Below, piece after piece: positions 24,088 through 33,046 of a stretch of DNA of 64,000 nucleotides. The notes below the pieces were generated by a model. That model had not been told where the DNA came from and did no database searches. It saw only the letters and a program-made list of their open reading frames with translations. A program made the position numbers and the translations under genes. The DNA is from Thermoplasmata archaeon (lineage in GTDB: Archaea; Thermoplasmatota; Thermoplasmata; Lutacidiplasmatales; UBA184): positions 21,693 to 85,692 of the forward strand of contig DASPVQ010000015.1 in assembly GCA_035622275.1 (NCBI GenBank). The letters run 5' to 3'. Position 1 is the stretch's first letter. Every line of letters starts with the position of its first letter.

Positions 24088-25565
24088 CGAGGCGCCCCGC
24101 CCAGCAGTCGGGCGAGCGCGGGATCGTCCCGTATCGCCGCTTCCGCGCGGCGGGCGGCGTCCGGGTCCGAGCGGATCTCCTCCGGCCAGGGTCGAGGGAA
24201 GCCATCGTCCGCCCGCTTGCGGGTCGCATCGATGCCGACCTTGCCCCCGAGGTTCGGGATCGCGTTGGAGATCGACAGCTGGTCGACCGGTCCCTCGACG
24301 AGCTCGAGGTCACGGGCCGGGTCCGCCTGGAGCCCGACGCGGTAGAGGACCTCGGAGAGATCGTGGACGTTCACGTCGTCGTCGACGATGACGAGGTAGC
24401 GCACGAACATCATCTGGCCGAGGCCCCAGAGGGCGTGCATCACCTTGCGCGGCTGTCCCGGATACGACTTGCGGATCGAGACGATCCCGACGTTGATGAA
24501 CAACCCGGGCACGGGCAGGTCCATGTCGACGATCTCGGGCAGGACGAGGCGCACGACCGGCAGGAAGATCCGCTCGATCGCCTTGCCGAGCACGGCGTCC
24601 TCGGTGGGGGGCTTGCCGGTCACGGTGGCGAGGTAGACCGGCCGCTCCCGGCGGGTGATCCGGCCGACGTGGAAGACCGGGAAAGGCTCGGGCGAGGAGT
24701 AGTAACCGGTGTGGTCCCCGAAAGGACCCTCGATCCGCTCCTCGGCGGGGTCGACGTAGCCCTCGAGCACGATCTCGGCCCGCGCCGGCACCTCGATCGG
24801 GACCGACCGTGCCGGAACGACCTCGAGCGGCTCGCCGCGCAGGAAGCTCGCGAAGGCAAAGTTCGAGATGCCCTCGGGCACCGGCGCGAGACCGGAGAGC
24901 ACGGTGGCCGGGTCTGCGCCGATCACCGCCGCCACCGGCATGCGCTCGCCGCGCGCGGCCCACTTGCGCAGGTTGTTCCGGCCGACCCGGTGCAGCTGGG
25001 CGTGGAAGCCGAGCGTGTCCGGTCCGTACTGCTGCAGCCGGTAGATGCCCGTGTGGGGCTCGCCGGTATCGGGGTCGGTGGTGATCACGATCGGGAAGGT
25101 GATGGTCCGCCCGCCGTCCTTCGGCCAGCACTTGAGGATCGGTAGGCGATCGAGGTCGACGCTCGCCTCCTCCACCTCCTGGCACGGACCGGAACGCACG
25201 CGCTTCGGCGCGAGCGAACGCAACGTCGCGAGCGCCTCGATCGTCCCGGAGAGGTCGCGCACCGCGGCGACGATCCCCGCGGGCGGCCGCAGGTGGACGA
25301 GGCGCGCGATCCGATCGGCGACCCGATCGAGGTCGGGGGCGTCCAGCGCGAGCGCGATGCGTCGCGGGGAGCCGAGCAGGTTCGTGACGACCGGCATCGA
25401 CGCGCCGGGGACCGACTCGAACAGGAGCGCCGGCCCGTCCGCCCGGACGGCCCGCTGCGTGACCTCGGTGATCTCGAGGTCGCGCGCGACCGGGCGCCGC
25501 ACGCGGACGAGCTCGCCCGCGCCCTCGAGCCGCTCGAGGAACTCGCCGAGGTCCCGGAACGTCAT
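24084..25565 (-). CDS. ubiD: UbiD-family prenylated-FMN decarboxylase
   Basis: 493 residues, full length. UbiD enzymes remove the carboxylate from aromatic or polyprenyl-aromatic acids using prenylated FMN. Recognisable blocks: MTFRDLGEFLERLEGAGELVRV, GRTITFPIVITTDPDTGEPHTGIYR, EGPFGDHTGYYSSPEPFPVFHV with the conserved Glu-rich active-site stretch, and ISNAIPNLGGKVGIDATRK near the end. It is the first gene of a two-gene operon with ubiA. No UbiX (flavin prenyltransferase) gene is in this window. Confidence 0.94.
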   Translation of the reverse strand: MTFRDLGEFLERLEGAGELVRVRRPVARDLEITEVTQRAVRADGPALLFESVPGASMPVVTNLLGSPRRIALALDAPDLDRVADRIARLVHLRPPAGIVAAVRDLSGTIEALATLRSLAPKRVRSGPCQEVEEASVDLDRLPILKCWPKDGGRTITFPIVITTDPDTGEPHTGIYRLQQYGPDTLGFHAQLHRVGRNNLRKWAARGERMPVAAVIGADPATVLSGLAPVPEGISNFAFASFLRGEPLEVVPARSVPIEVPARAEIVLEGYVDPAEERIEGPFGDHTGYYSSPEPFPVFHVGRITRRERPVYLATVTGKPPTEDAVLGKAIERIFLPVVRLVLPEIVDMDLPVPGLFINVGIVSIRKSYPGQPRKVMHALWGLGQMMFVRYLVIVDDDVNVHDLSEVLYRVGLQADPARDLELVEGPVDQLSISNAIPNLGGKVGIDATRKRADDGFPRPWPEEIRSDPDAARRAEAAIRDDPALARLLGGAPR

Positions 25566-25586
25566 GGGGGCGGCCGAGCCGTCCGG

Positions 25587-25597
25587 CTTATTTAACC
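25587..25597 (-). promoter_or_regulatory. TATA box of ubiD-ubiA
   Basis: The minus strand reads GGTTAAATAAG, about 27 nt before the ubiD ATG. Confidence 0.6.
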
Positions 25598-25618
25598 GAC
25601 CGAGCGCGCCGTCCGAGG

Positions 25619-25628
25619 GTTCATATCG
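25619..25628 (+). promoter_or_regulatory. TATA-like element of the HTH_10 gene
   Basis: GTTCATATCG, about 26 nt before the ATG at 25650, divergent from the ubiD promoter. Confidence 0.5.
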
Positions 25629-25649
25629 GAACCTCGGGTCCGGCGGCCG

Positions 25650-26384
25650 ATGCAGTCGATCACGCTCGAGTTTCGCAGCGAGGATCTCGCACTCCTCGGC
25701 ATCATCCCGCCGGGGCTCTTCGCGAAGTACGAGGAGATCGAGCTCCTCGAGACGCTGCGGCTCGAGCAGGGCTGGCGGCTGCAGCTGTTGCGGGTGCGCC
25801 GTCGGGGGCCCCTGCGCACCGCGGCGGAGCTGGAGCGGGAATCTCGCCGCATCCGCGCGCTCTACGGGCTCGAGAGCTTCGAGCTCGTGGAGCGACGGCC
25901 GCGCAGCCGCGACTACATCGTGCTGGTGCGCCAGCGCAATCCCGAGCGGCTGCGGCGACTGTTGAGCCTGGCCGGCGGCGAGATCGCTCCGACGGCCCCG
26001 TTCCGCCTCGACGCCGAACGCGTGATCGCGTCGTTCCGGGGCGAGGAGCGGGCGCTGCGCCGCGTCTTGCGCCGGCTCGACCGCGAACAGTTCCCGTACC
26101 GGGTCCTGCGCGCTTCGGGTCGTCCGTTCGCCCCGGGCGGCTCACCCGAGGCGCTCACCCCGCTGCAGGCGGCGCTCCTCGGCCGCGCCTGGGTCCTCGG
26201 CTACTACGCGGTCCCCCGCCGGGTCACCCTCAGCCGGCTCGCGCGACTGACCGGCCGGAGCCCGCCCGCCCTCGGAAAGGTGCTCCGCCGCGCCGAGGGC
26301 CGCCTGGTCGCCCGCTGGCTCGCCTCGGAGGGCGAGGTGCCCGCGGAGGGGCACGGCCCCGGCGGGTCCGCCCGGGAAGCGTAA
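25650..26384 (+). CDS. HTH_10 (bacterio-opsin activator-type) transcription regulator
   Basis: 244 residues. The C-terminal region (about 167-225) is the archaeal HTH_10 domain: LTPLQAALLGRAWVLGYYAVPRRVTLSRLARLTG followed by SPPALGKVLRRAEGRLVARW. The N-terminal 160 residues form two similar alpha/beta halves, each starting with a strand-turn like ITLEFRSEDLALLG, and may be a sensor domain. Divergent from ubiD-ubiA, so it could regulate quinone synthesis; that is inferred from position only. Confidence 0.85.
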   Translation: MQSITLEFRSEDLALLGIIPPGLFAKYEEIELLETLRLEQGWRLQLLRVRRRGPLRTAAELERESRRIRALYGLESFELVERRPRSRDYIVLVRQRNPERLRRLLSLAGGEIAPTAPFRLDAERVIASFRGEERALRRVLRRLDREQFPYRVLRASGRPFAPGGSPEALTPLQAALLGRAWVLGYYAVPRRVTLSRLARLTGRSPPALGKVLRRAEGRLVARWLASEGEVPAEGHGPGGSAREA

Positions 26385-26388
26385 AGAG
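26379..26388 (+). promoter_or_regulatory. TATA-like element of dut
   Basis: GCGTAAAGAG overlaps the stop codon region of the preceding gene and sits about 26 nt before the GTG at 26410. Confidence 0.45.
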
Positions 26389-26409
26389 AACTCCCCGCTC
26401 CCCGCGAGC

Positions 26410-26853
26410 GTGCCCCGCGCCCCACCGACCGTCGTCGTCGAGCGCGTCGCGGACGCGCCCGACGTCGGGCAGCCGGCCCGGGCGACGCCGGGGTCGGCCG
26501 GCTTCGACCTCGCCGCCGCGGAGATCGTCGAGCTCGTCCGCGACCGGGTGTCGCTGGTGCGGACCGGCCTCCGGGTGCGCTGCCCGCCCGGGACGTTCCT
26601 CGAGGTGCGGCCCCGCAGCGGGCTGAGCGCGCGCGGCGTCCTGATGGTCAACGCCCCCGGTACGATCGACCGGGACTACTCCGGCGAGGTACGCGTCCCG
26701 CTCACCTACCTGTTCCCGGGCTCCTACCGCATCGAGGTCGGCGACCGCATCGCCCAAGTCCGGCTTGTCGACGACCGACCGACCCGCTTCCGCCCGGGCC
26801 GCGTGGGGGCGGTACGGGGCCGGACCGGCGGGTTTGGCAGCACCGGCCGCTAG
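26410..26853 (+). CDS. dut: dUTP diphosphatase (dUTPase)
   Basis: 147 residues. It hydrolyses dUTP to dUMP and PPi. The five trimeric dUTPase motifs are present: I SAGFDLAAAE, II RPRSGLSARG, III NAPGTIDRDYSGEVRVPL, IV GDRIAQVRL, V TGGFGSTGR with the Gly-rich C-terminal arm. The start is GTG at leaderless distance from the TATA-like element. The stop shares CTAG with the helicase gene. Confidence 0.95.
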   Translation: MPRAPPTVVVERVADAPDVGQPARATPGSAGFDLAAAEIVELVRDRVSLVRTGLRVRCPPGTFLEVRPRSGLSARGVLMVNAPGTIDRDYSGEVRVPLTYLFPGSYRIEVGDRIAQVRLVDDRPTRFRPGRVGAVRGRTGGFGSTGR

Positions 26854-28451
26854 CCGGTCGAATAGAGCGTAGTCTGCACGGTCTTCGGCTTCGGCGGCGG
26901 GAGGCCACGACCGCGGGCGGCCTCCTCCTGGACCTCCTCGAGCATCGCGTGCATGCGTCGCTCGCGGGCGGTGGCCGCGCGCTGGAGACCGACGTCCCGC
27001 GTGCCCTGGGCGACGAGGACCACGACGCGACCGGTCCGGGCGCGGCCGGTGCGCCCCCGCCGTTGGATCGTGCGGATCACGTCCGGGGTCGGTTCGTAGA
27101 AGATGACGAGGTCGGTCGCCGGCACGTCGAGCCCTTCCTCCGCGACCGAGGTCGCGACCAGCACGTTTAGGGCGCCGGAGCGAAAGCCGTCGAGGACCCG
27201 GATCTGCTCGCGCTGGCTCAGCCCGGCCTCCTCCCCCCGCGCGGCCTGCCCGACGAACCGGGCGGCCCGCACCCCGGGATTTCCGAGGCGAGCGAACGCA
27301 TCGACCAGACGGTCGACGGTGTCGCGGTACTGGGCGAAGACGATGGCGCGCGCCGGCGGGTTCCGGCGGAGCTCGTCGACCACGATCCGCTGGGCGGTCG
27401 CCAGCTTCGGATGCTCGAGCGTGAGTCCCGCGAGCCGCCGCGTGACCTCCACGACATCCGGATCGGAGAGGAACGCGCGCTGGGCCGGGGTCGTGCGTCG
27501 GCCGGGCACCGGTGCCTGGCGCGCCAGGAACTCCCGGAGCGAGGCGACCCCCTGGCTCTCGATGAGCTCGAGGGCGTGAAGGGACTTCATCGCCGTCGCC
27601 TGCGCGGTGACCGCGCGCCAGAGCTCGGGCGCGGGGTTCCCGCTCGCGCGGGCGCCGCCGATCGCCGCGTGCAGGCGGCTGCCGGCGTCCAGGAGCGCGC
27701 GACGGCCGACCTCGCCGGCCGGCACCAGGTTGAGCCGGCGGAGCGTGTCGATCGGCCGCTGCGCCGCGGCGCGGAGCCGGATCGCGAGGTCCCGGACCTC
27801 CACGGGCACCGGTACCTCGACCGTCTCCACGCCGATCCCGTGGATGTACGGGACCACGTCCGGCGAGCGATCGGTCCGGTACTCGAATCGCTCGATGTCG
27901 AGGTGGTTCCACACCTCCCGGATCCGAGCGAGCGAGCCTCCAGGGGAGGCGGTCATCGCCAGCACCCGGGCGCGGGGCCCGTCGCGGTTCGCCCTCCCAA
28001 TCCCCACGTACGGGTAGTCGCCGACCGCCCGGTGGGCCTCGTCGAAGACGATCAGCCCGAACGTGTCGAGCGGGAAGGTCCCGCCGGTGAGATCGTTCGC
28101 GATCACCTGCGGGGTCGCGACGACGACCTGCGGGGGCGCCAGCAGCGCGGCCCGTCGGGCCGGGGCGATTGCGCCGGTCAGGGTCAGCGGCTCGGGGGCG
28201 AACAGGGTCGCGGCGACGCTGCGCGCGTGCTGCACCACGAGGGGTCGCGTCGGGGCCAGGAACAGGACCGAGCGGGTGGGGCCGTCGAGCAGGGACTGGG
28301 CGATGACGCGGAGCGCGATCGCGGTCTTGCCGAGACCGGTCGGCAGCACTACGAGCGTGTTGTGGGCGACGGCGGTCGCGGCGATCCGTTCCTGGTAGGC
28401 GCGGTCCTCCAGGACGCCGGGGCGGATCCGCGCATGCTCGACGGTCGCCAC
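26850..28451 (-). CDS. Hef-type SF2 helicase without a nuclease domain
   Basis: 533 residues. The helicase motifs are clear: Q/I region RAYQERIAATAVAHNTLVVLPTGLGKTAIA, Ia LAPTRPLV, II FDEAHRAVG, III MTASPGG, IV AIVFAQYRDTV, V VLVATSVAEEGLDVP, VI QRRGRTGRARTG. The Hef/FANCM family normally has an insertion domain between motifs III and IV, which is visible here as a helical stretch of about 150 residues. No ERCC4 nuclease or helix-hairpin-helix follows, so it would unwind forked DNA without cutting it. An XPF-like nuclease may be encoded elsewhere. Confidence 0.9.
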   Translation of the reverse strand: MATVEHARIRPGVLEDRAYQERIAATAVAHNTLVVLPTGLGKTAIALRVIAQSLLDGPTRSVLFLAPTRPLVVQHARSVAATLFAPEPLTLTGAIAPARRAALLAPPQVVVATPQVIANDLTGGTFPLDTFGLIVFDEAHRAVGDYPYVGIGRANRDGPRARVLAMTASPGGSLARIREVWNHLDIERFEYRTDRSPDVVPYIHGIGVETVEVPVPVEVRDLAIRLRAAAQRPIDTLRRLNLVPAGEVGRRALLDAGSRLHAAIGGARASGNPAPELWRAVTAQATAMKSLHALELIESQGVASLREFLARQAPVPGRRTTPAQRAFLSDPDVVEVTRRLAGLTLEHPKLATAQRIVVDELRRNPPARAIVFAQYRDTVDRLVDAFARLGNPGVRAARFVGQAARGEEAGLSQREQIRVLDGFRSGALNVLVATSVAEEGLDVPATDLVIFYEPTPDVIRTIQRRGRTGRARTGRVVVLVAQGTRDVGLQRAATARERRMHAMLEEVQEEAARGRGLPPPKPKTVQTTLYSTG

Positions 28452-28484
28452 CGGCCGACCCCGCCGCCGCTGGAGCGGCCGGGG

Positions 28485-28494
28485 CTTTATTAGG
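28485..28494. promoter_or_regulatory. Shared TATA region between the helicase and glycosyltransferase genes
   Basis: CTTTATTAGG lies 25 nt before the ATG at 28514. Its complement CCTAATAAAG lies about 38 nt before the helicase ATG at 28451, so one element may serve both directions. Confidence 0.5.
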
Positions 28495-28513
28495 GGCCAG
28501 CTAGGCGGGGCCG

Positions 28514-29656
28514 ATGCTCCCGCTGCTCGTCGTCGTGCTCCTGCTCGTCGGCGCGGCGCTCGTCCTGCTCTACCAGGGAGCGGCGATCGTGCTCGCGCTC
28601 CAGATCACCCGGCTCGGGCCGGCCGCGCCGGCGCGCCCGGGGGCCGCCGACCGGCGGGTCAGCGTGGTGATCGCCGCCCGGAACGAAGCGAACGACCTCG
28701 GGCCCACGCTCGACGCGCTGCTGGCGCAGGACTATCCCGCGCTCGAGGTCGTGGTCGTCGACGGCGGATCCACCGACGGGACGCGCGAGGTCATCGAGCG
28801 GCGGGGTCCGCGGGTCCGCCGGGTCGAGGAGCCGTCGCTGCCCGCAGGCTGGGTGGGCAAGAACTGGGCGTGCTGGACCGGCGCGAACGCGACGCACGGG
28901 GACTGGCTGCTCTTCCTGGACGCCGACGTGCGGCTCGCCCCCGCGGCCGTGCGCACGGTGATCGACTGGGCGACGCGAGAGCACGCGGACCTCGCCTCGA
29001 TCGGCCCGCAGATCGAGATGGTCGGGTTCTGGGAGCGGGTCGTCCTGCCGTTCTACGTCCAGGTGGTGCTGACCTACTTCCGCACCCCCCGGATGCACCG
29101 GCCCGGCTCGCGCGCGGCGATGGCCAACGGCCAGTGCTGGCTGACGCCGCGATCGGACTACTTCGCTCTCGGCGGCCACGAGGCCGTGCGCGGTCGGGTG
29201 CTCGAGGACGTCGCGATCGCCCGCCGCTACCGTGACGCGGGGCGGCGACTGCGCTTCGCCTGGACGCCGGAGCTCGGCCGTACGCGCATGTATACCGACC
29301 GGCGCGAGATGTTCGAGGGACTCCTCAAGAACGTACACGGGCTCGACTTCTCCGCGGCGCGGATGGTCGGCTTTCTGGCCGGGCTCGTCGGGCTCTTCCT
29401 CCTTCCGCTCGGCCTGCTCCCGCTTGGCCTCCTGAGCGGGAGCCTCGTGCTCACCGCGGTCGGGGCGTTCCTCTACGTCGCGCTGTTCGGCAAGCACGTC
29501 GCCTTCAACGCCGGCATCGGGGCTTCGGCGGCCTACGGGCTCCTGTTCCCGCTCGCCGTGGCCTGGTACGTCGTGCTCGTGACGACCTCGCTCGTGCGCG
29601 GCGTCCGGGGCCGACCGGTGGCCTGGAAGGGCCGCCAGTACGCGCTCGACCGCTGA
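28514..29656 (+). CDS. Membrane-bound family 2 glycosyltransferase
   Basis: 380 residues. An N-terminal hydrophobic helix (1-30) anchors the protein. The GT-A domain follows with VSVVIAARNEANDLGPTL, VVVVDGGSTDGTRE, and the DxD metal motif in LLFLDADVRLAP. The acceptor-side motif appears as VLEDVAIARRYRDAG. Two to three C-terminal membrane helices start near residue 277. The layout resembles CrtQ-like and other lipid-linked sugar transferases. The sugar and acceptor are unknown. Confidence 0.88.
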   Translation: MLPLLVVVLLLVGAALVLLYQGAAIVLALQITRLGPAAPARPGAADRRVSVVIAARNEANDLGPTLDALLAQDYPALEVVVVDGGSTDGTREVIERRGPRVRRVEEPSLPAGWVGKNWACWTGANATHGDWLLFLDADVRLAPAAVRTVIDWATREHADLASIGPQIEMVGFWERVVLPFYVQVVLTYFRTPRMHRPGSRAAMANGQCWLTPRSDYFALGGHEAVRGRVLEDVAIARRYRDAGRRLRFAWTPELGRTRMYTDRREMFEGLLKNVHGLDFSAARMVGFLAGLVGLFLLPLGLLPLGLLSGSLVLTAVGAFLYVALFGKHVAFNAGIGASAAYGLLFPLAVAWYVVLVTTSLVRGVRGRPVAWKGRQYALDR

Positions 29657-29704
29657 GCGTTCGCGAAGGGCTATCTCCTCGAGGGTGCTCGGCGCGGACC
29701 GACG

Positions 29705-31189
29705 ATGGCGGCGACGACGGACGCGACGTTCGAGCTGTTCATCGGGGGACGCGAGGTGCCCTCGTCGAGCGGCCAGCGCGAGCCGCTCACCGATCCCGCG
29801 ACGGGCGAAGCGGTCGCCACGGTCGCCGTCGGCACCCCGGACGACGCCCGCGCGGCGATGGAGGTCGCGGAGCGCGCGTTCCGCGATTCGAACTGGTCGA
29901 CCGATGACGGCGCCCGGCGCGCGCGCGCCCTGCGCCGGCTCGCCGACCTGCTCGAAGCGCAGTCCGAGGCGTTCGCCCGCCTCGAGACGCGCAACGAAGG
30001 CAAGCCGCTGCGCGAGTCGCGCGTGGACATCGGCTACGTCGTGCGGACCCTGGAGTACTGCGCGGGCTTGGCCGACAAGATCGAGGGCGAGACGATCCCG
30101 GTGCCGGGCGCACGCTTCGACTACACGGTCCGCGAGCCGCTCGGCGTGACCGTGCATATCGCGCCCTGGAACTATCCGCTGCTGCTCTCCGTCCGCTCGG
30201 TCGCGCCCGCGCTCGCGGCGGGGAACGCGGTGGTGCTGAAGCCGGCGAGCCTGACCCCGCTCAGCGCGATCGCGTTCGCCCGGCTCGCGCACGAGGCCGG
30301 GATCCCCGATGGGATCCTGAACGTCGTGATCGGCCGCGGCCGGGAGGTCGGCGAGGCGCTCGTCGGAGATCCGCGATGCGGCTCCGTGACGTTCACGGGC
30401 AGCGGGGAGGTCGGCCGGCGGATCGCCGAGCTCGCCGCGCAGCGCATGGTCCCCGCCACGCTCGAGCTCGGCGGCAAGGGACCCGCGATCGTGCTCGCGG
30501 ACGCCGACGTGGAGCGCGCCGCGCGGGCGATCGGCTACGGCATCTTCGGCAATGCCGGGCAGATGTGCTGGGCGGCCTCGCGCCTGATCGTCCACGAGAG
30601 CCTGCGCGCCCCGCTCGTCGAACGGGTGCGAGCGATCGCCGAGGGGCTGCGGCTCGGCCCCGGGCTCGAGGACGGGGTGGAGATGGGACCGCTCGTCTCG
30701 CGCGAGCAGGCCGATCGGGTCCTCGGCTACGTGGACGACGCGCGTTCGAGCGGCGGGACCGTCGTGACCGGAGGGACCCGGGCGAGCGACGGCGCGCTCG
30801 CGGCCGGCCACTTCGTCCGGCCGACCGTGCTCGCGGACGTCCCCCCGGACGCCCGGGCCGTCCGGGAAGAGATCTTCGGCCCGGTCCTCACGGTCTCCTC
30901 GTTCACGGACCCGGACGAGGCGGTCCGGGAGGCGAACCGGACCCCGTACGGCCTCCTCGCCACCCTCTGGACGCGCGAGCTGGGCCTCGCCCACTCCCTC
31001 GCCCGCCGCATCGAGGCCGGGATGGTCGTCGTGAACGAGGCGCCCGTCACCTTCCCGCAGGCGCCCTTCGGCGGATTCAAGGGGAGCGGCCTCGGCTTCG
31101 AGCAGGGCACGCGCTCGCTCGAGGCGTACTCCCGTCGCAAGAACGTCCTCGTGAACCTGGGAGCGCCGAAGACCCGGCCGAAGGCGTAG
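29705..31189 (+). CDS. NAD(P)-dependent aldehyde dehydrogenase
   Basis: 494 residues, full ALDH fold. The general-base Glu is in TLELGGKGP and the nucleophile Cys in GNAGQMCWAASR. The coenzyme region has APWNYPLLLSVRSVAPALAAGN and TFTGSGEVGRRIAE. Near the end FPQAPFGGFKGSGLGFEQG matches the betaine-aldehyde / succinate-semialdehyde group, but the substrate cannot be fixed. It starts 48 nt after the glycosyltransferase gene. A weak TATA-like element may lie near 29671. Confidence 0.93.
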   Translation: MAATTDATFELFIGGREVPSSSGQREPLTDPATGEAVATVAVGTPDDARAAMEVAERAFRDSNWSTDDGARRARALRRLADLLEAQSEAFARLETRNEGKPLRESRVDIGYVVRTLEYCAGLADKIEGETIPVPGARFDYTVREPLGVTVHIAPWNYPLLLSVRSVAPALAAGNAVVLKPASLTPLSAIAFARLAHEAGIPDGILNVVIGRGREVGEALVGDPRCGSVTFTGSGEVGRRIAELAAQRMVPATLELGGKGPAIVLADADVERAARAIGYGIFGNAGQMCWAASRLIVHESLRAPLVERVRAIAEGLRLGPGLEDGVEMGPLVSREQADRVLGYVDDARSSGGTVVTGGTRASDGALAAGHFVRPTVLADVPPDARAVREEIFGPVLTVSSFTDPDEAVREANRTPYGLLATLWTRELGLAHSLARRIEAGMVVVNEAPVTFPQAPFGGFKGSGLGFEQGTRSLEAYSRRKNVLVNLGAPKTRPKA

Positions 31190-31264
31190 GCGGCGCGGGC
31201 GCTCCGCGGCCGCGCGGTTCGTACGAAAGCCGAAAAGGCCCTGCCCGGGTCGAGCGCGGCGCCG

Positions 31265-31894
31265 ATGGCCGGTAGCGCTCCGTCCCCGGGCACCTGGGGC
31301 GCCTGCCGGTTCTGCGGCGTCGCGGTCGCTCCCGGCGCGGCGCGCTGCGGGATCTGCGGGGCGGCCGACCCGGTCCCCGCCGAGCGGGTCCCGAGCGCGC
31401 CGGCGTCCGTGCGTCGCCGGCTGCGGCTGACGGGCCTGCTGCGCTCGGTCATCGTGATCGCCGTCGTCGTCGCGCTCGCCTACACCCTGATCGCCGCGGC
31501 GATCAGCGGTCCGCCGGTCGTGGCCGACCCGCTCACGACCGCGGCGACCTACGTCCTGGGGCCGGGCAACTACACCGTGATCGCGGGCAACATCACCGGC
31601 GGGGACTTCGTGATCGGTAACTGGTCGTCGGTGAGCCCGCCCGGGATGAACATCGCCATCTCGGTCTACAACTCGAGCCAGTTCTCCTACTTCATCACCG
31701 GCCAGGGCTCGCCCGGCGTCCAGTGGAACAACACGCCGACCTGGCAGGGCCGGATCGTCTTCAGCGCGCCGTACACGGACATGTACTACTTCGTGATCAC
31801 GAACCCGCTGCCGGCGGCCTCGCACCTCAGCGTGGCGGTCTACGTCGCGACGGAGTACGAGTCGAACGTCGGCGACGACGGGTTCGCGGACTGA
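31265..31894 (+). CDS. Zinc-ribbon membrane protein with Asn-rich outer domain
   Basis: 209 residues. A short zinc ribbon (CRFCGVAVAPGAARCGICG, about 14-32) is followed by a basic linker, one membrane helix (about 59-80, RSVIVIAVVVALAYTLIAAAI) and an outer beta-rich domain with several N-x-S/T sequons (NYT, NIT, NWS, NSS, NTPT). That order is a common archaeal design: cytoplasmic zinc ribbon, single anchor, extracellular domain. Function is unknown. It converges with kptA, with 19 nt between stops. Confidence 0.8.
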   Translation: MAGSAPSPGTWGACRFCGVAVAPGAARCGICGAADPVPAERVPSAPASVRRRLRLTGLLRSVIVIAVVVALAYTLIAAAISGPPVVADPLTTAATYVLGPGNYTVIAGNITGGDFVIGNWSSVSPPGMNIAISVYNSSQFSYFITGQGSPGVQWNNTPTWQGRIVFSAPYTDMYYFVITNPLPAASHLSVAVYVATEYESNVGDDGFAD

Positions 31895-31913
31895 CGACCG
31901 CTCCGCGCCCGGC

Positions 31914-32591
31914 CTAGTCGGCCGGGCCGTCCACCGCGGGAGGCGCGGGCGGCGCGGTGAACTCGGTACGCTTGAGGTACTCGGGCGGCACCTGGTCGAC
32001 CAGGTAGACCGTCTTGCCCGCCTGCATGATCACGATCCCGTCGGCGCGGGCCCGGCCCGCGTCGACCTCGAGGATCACGGGCGAGGGGGTGCGGACCGAG
32101 CCCGCCGAGTGGGCGTCGAGGGCGGTCTTCGACAGGTGGACCTTGCGACGGTCGGACGGCTTGAGCCCGACCTCGAGCACGATCGCCGCCTCGTCCGCCG
32201 TCACGGGATAGTACAGGTGCTCCGGGATGTTCTGCGTCGGCAGGTCCAGTTCGACCTCGACCGTGTGGGCGTACGTCGCCCGGATCCGGTCGTCCCGGAC
32301 CTCGTAGCGCCCCTTGGGGTCGGTCTCGGCGATGGCGACCAGGTGCACGACCCGCAGCCAGTGGTAGGCCGGATGCTTCTGCGCGATCGCCCGGACGATC
32401 TGGTTGAGCGCGATCCAGCCGTGCGCGTCGATCGTCAGCTGGTAGCGGTCGGGGAAGTGGCGGAGGATGCCGGTGAGGATGCGGCCGAGGTGGTCGAGCT
32501 CCCGGTCGTTCATCAGGAACTTCCCAGGCTGCTGACAGACCGGGCACGAGTCCGCCCGGAAGAATCCGTGCTGGGCGCACTCCTTCAGCAT
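31914..32591 (-). CDS. kptA: RNA 2'-phosphotransferase (Tpt1/KptA) with N-terminal zinc ribbon
   Basis: 225 residues. It transfers a 2'-phosphate from RNA to NAD+. An N-terminal zinc site (CAQHGFFRADSCPVCQQP) precedes the KptA core: GRILTGILRHFPDRY, GWIALNQIV, KGRYEVRDDRIRATYAHTV, LYYPVTADEA, GLKPSDRRKVHLS and ILEVDAGRA. These carry the conserved Arg/His/Arg/Arg positions of the family. It lies 16 nt downstream of rpo11 and is probably co-transcribed with it. Confidence 0.93.
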   Translation of the reverse strand: MLKECAQHGFFRADSCPVCQQPGKFLMNDRELDHLGRILTGILRHFPDRYQLTIDAHGWIALNQIVRAIAQKHPAYHWLRVVHLVAIAETDPKGRYEVRDDRIRATYAHTVEVELDLPTQNIPEHLYYPVTADEAAIVLEVGLKPSDRRKVHLSKTALDAHSAGSVRTPSPVILEVDAGRARADGIVIMQAGKTVYLVDQVPPEYLKRTEFTAPPAPPAVDGPAD

Positions 32592-32607
32592 CGCCCGCGC
32601 TCTCCGA

Positions 32608-32895
32608 CTACGCCTTGACCTTGTCCGCCTTCTTCTCGAAGTCCGTCAGCAGGTCGCCGTAGAGGTCGGCGAGGTCCTTGAGCACGCGCTTGAGCACCTG
32701 CTGCGGCTTCTCGCCCTTCGTCCGGACGAGGAGCGTCGGTCGCTCCAGGTACGGGTGCCCCAGGTAGTAGCGGGCCTCCACGACCTTCTCCTCCTTCTGG
32801 AGGGCTTCGACCAGCGGGATCAGCAGCGTCTCCTCGCCGCGCGGCAGCTCGAAGCGGAGGAGATCGTTCGACTTCTCGACGACGCGGATCTCCAT
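32608..32895 (-). CDS. rpo11: RNA polymerase subunit Rpo11 (L)
   Basis: 95 residues, normal for Rpo11/RpoL. It forms the assembly platform with Rpo3. Signatures: ELPRGEETLLIPLVEAL, VVEARYYLGHPYLERPTLLVRT, and the helical C-terminus. A TATA-like element GTTCTTAAGG lies at about 32929-32938. The Lys-rich C-terminus FEKKADKVKA is typical. Confidence 0.94.
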   Translation of the reverse strand: MEIRVVEKSNDLLRFELPRGEETLLIPLVEALQKEEKVVEARYYLGHPYLERPTLLVRTKGEKPQQVLKRVLKDLADLYGDLLTDFEKKADKVKA

Positions 32896-33009
32896 CAGGC
32901 CACCGGAAGCGGGCCCACCCGGGGTCGGTTCTTAAGGGTAGCGGCGTACGTGCCCTCGCGCACGGGTGCGACGGCGGCGCGGGCTCGCCCGCGCGTCCGG
33001 TTCCGACGC

Positions 33010-33019
33010 GGCTATAACC
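33010..33019 (+). promoter_or_regulatory. TATA box of purD
   Basis: GGCTATAACC, about 30 nt before the ATG at 33047. Confidence 0.55.
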
Positions 33020-33046
33020 GCGGTCGCTTCCTCGAGCCCGGGCCGG

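Noticed and set aside
28490..31825. Minus-strand frame of about 1100 codons
   Set aside because: It is antisense to the glycosyltransferase and aldehyde dehydrogenase genes and has only low-complexity basic and acidic sequence.
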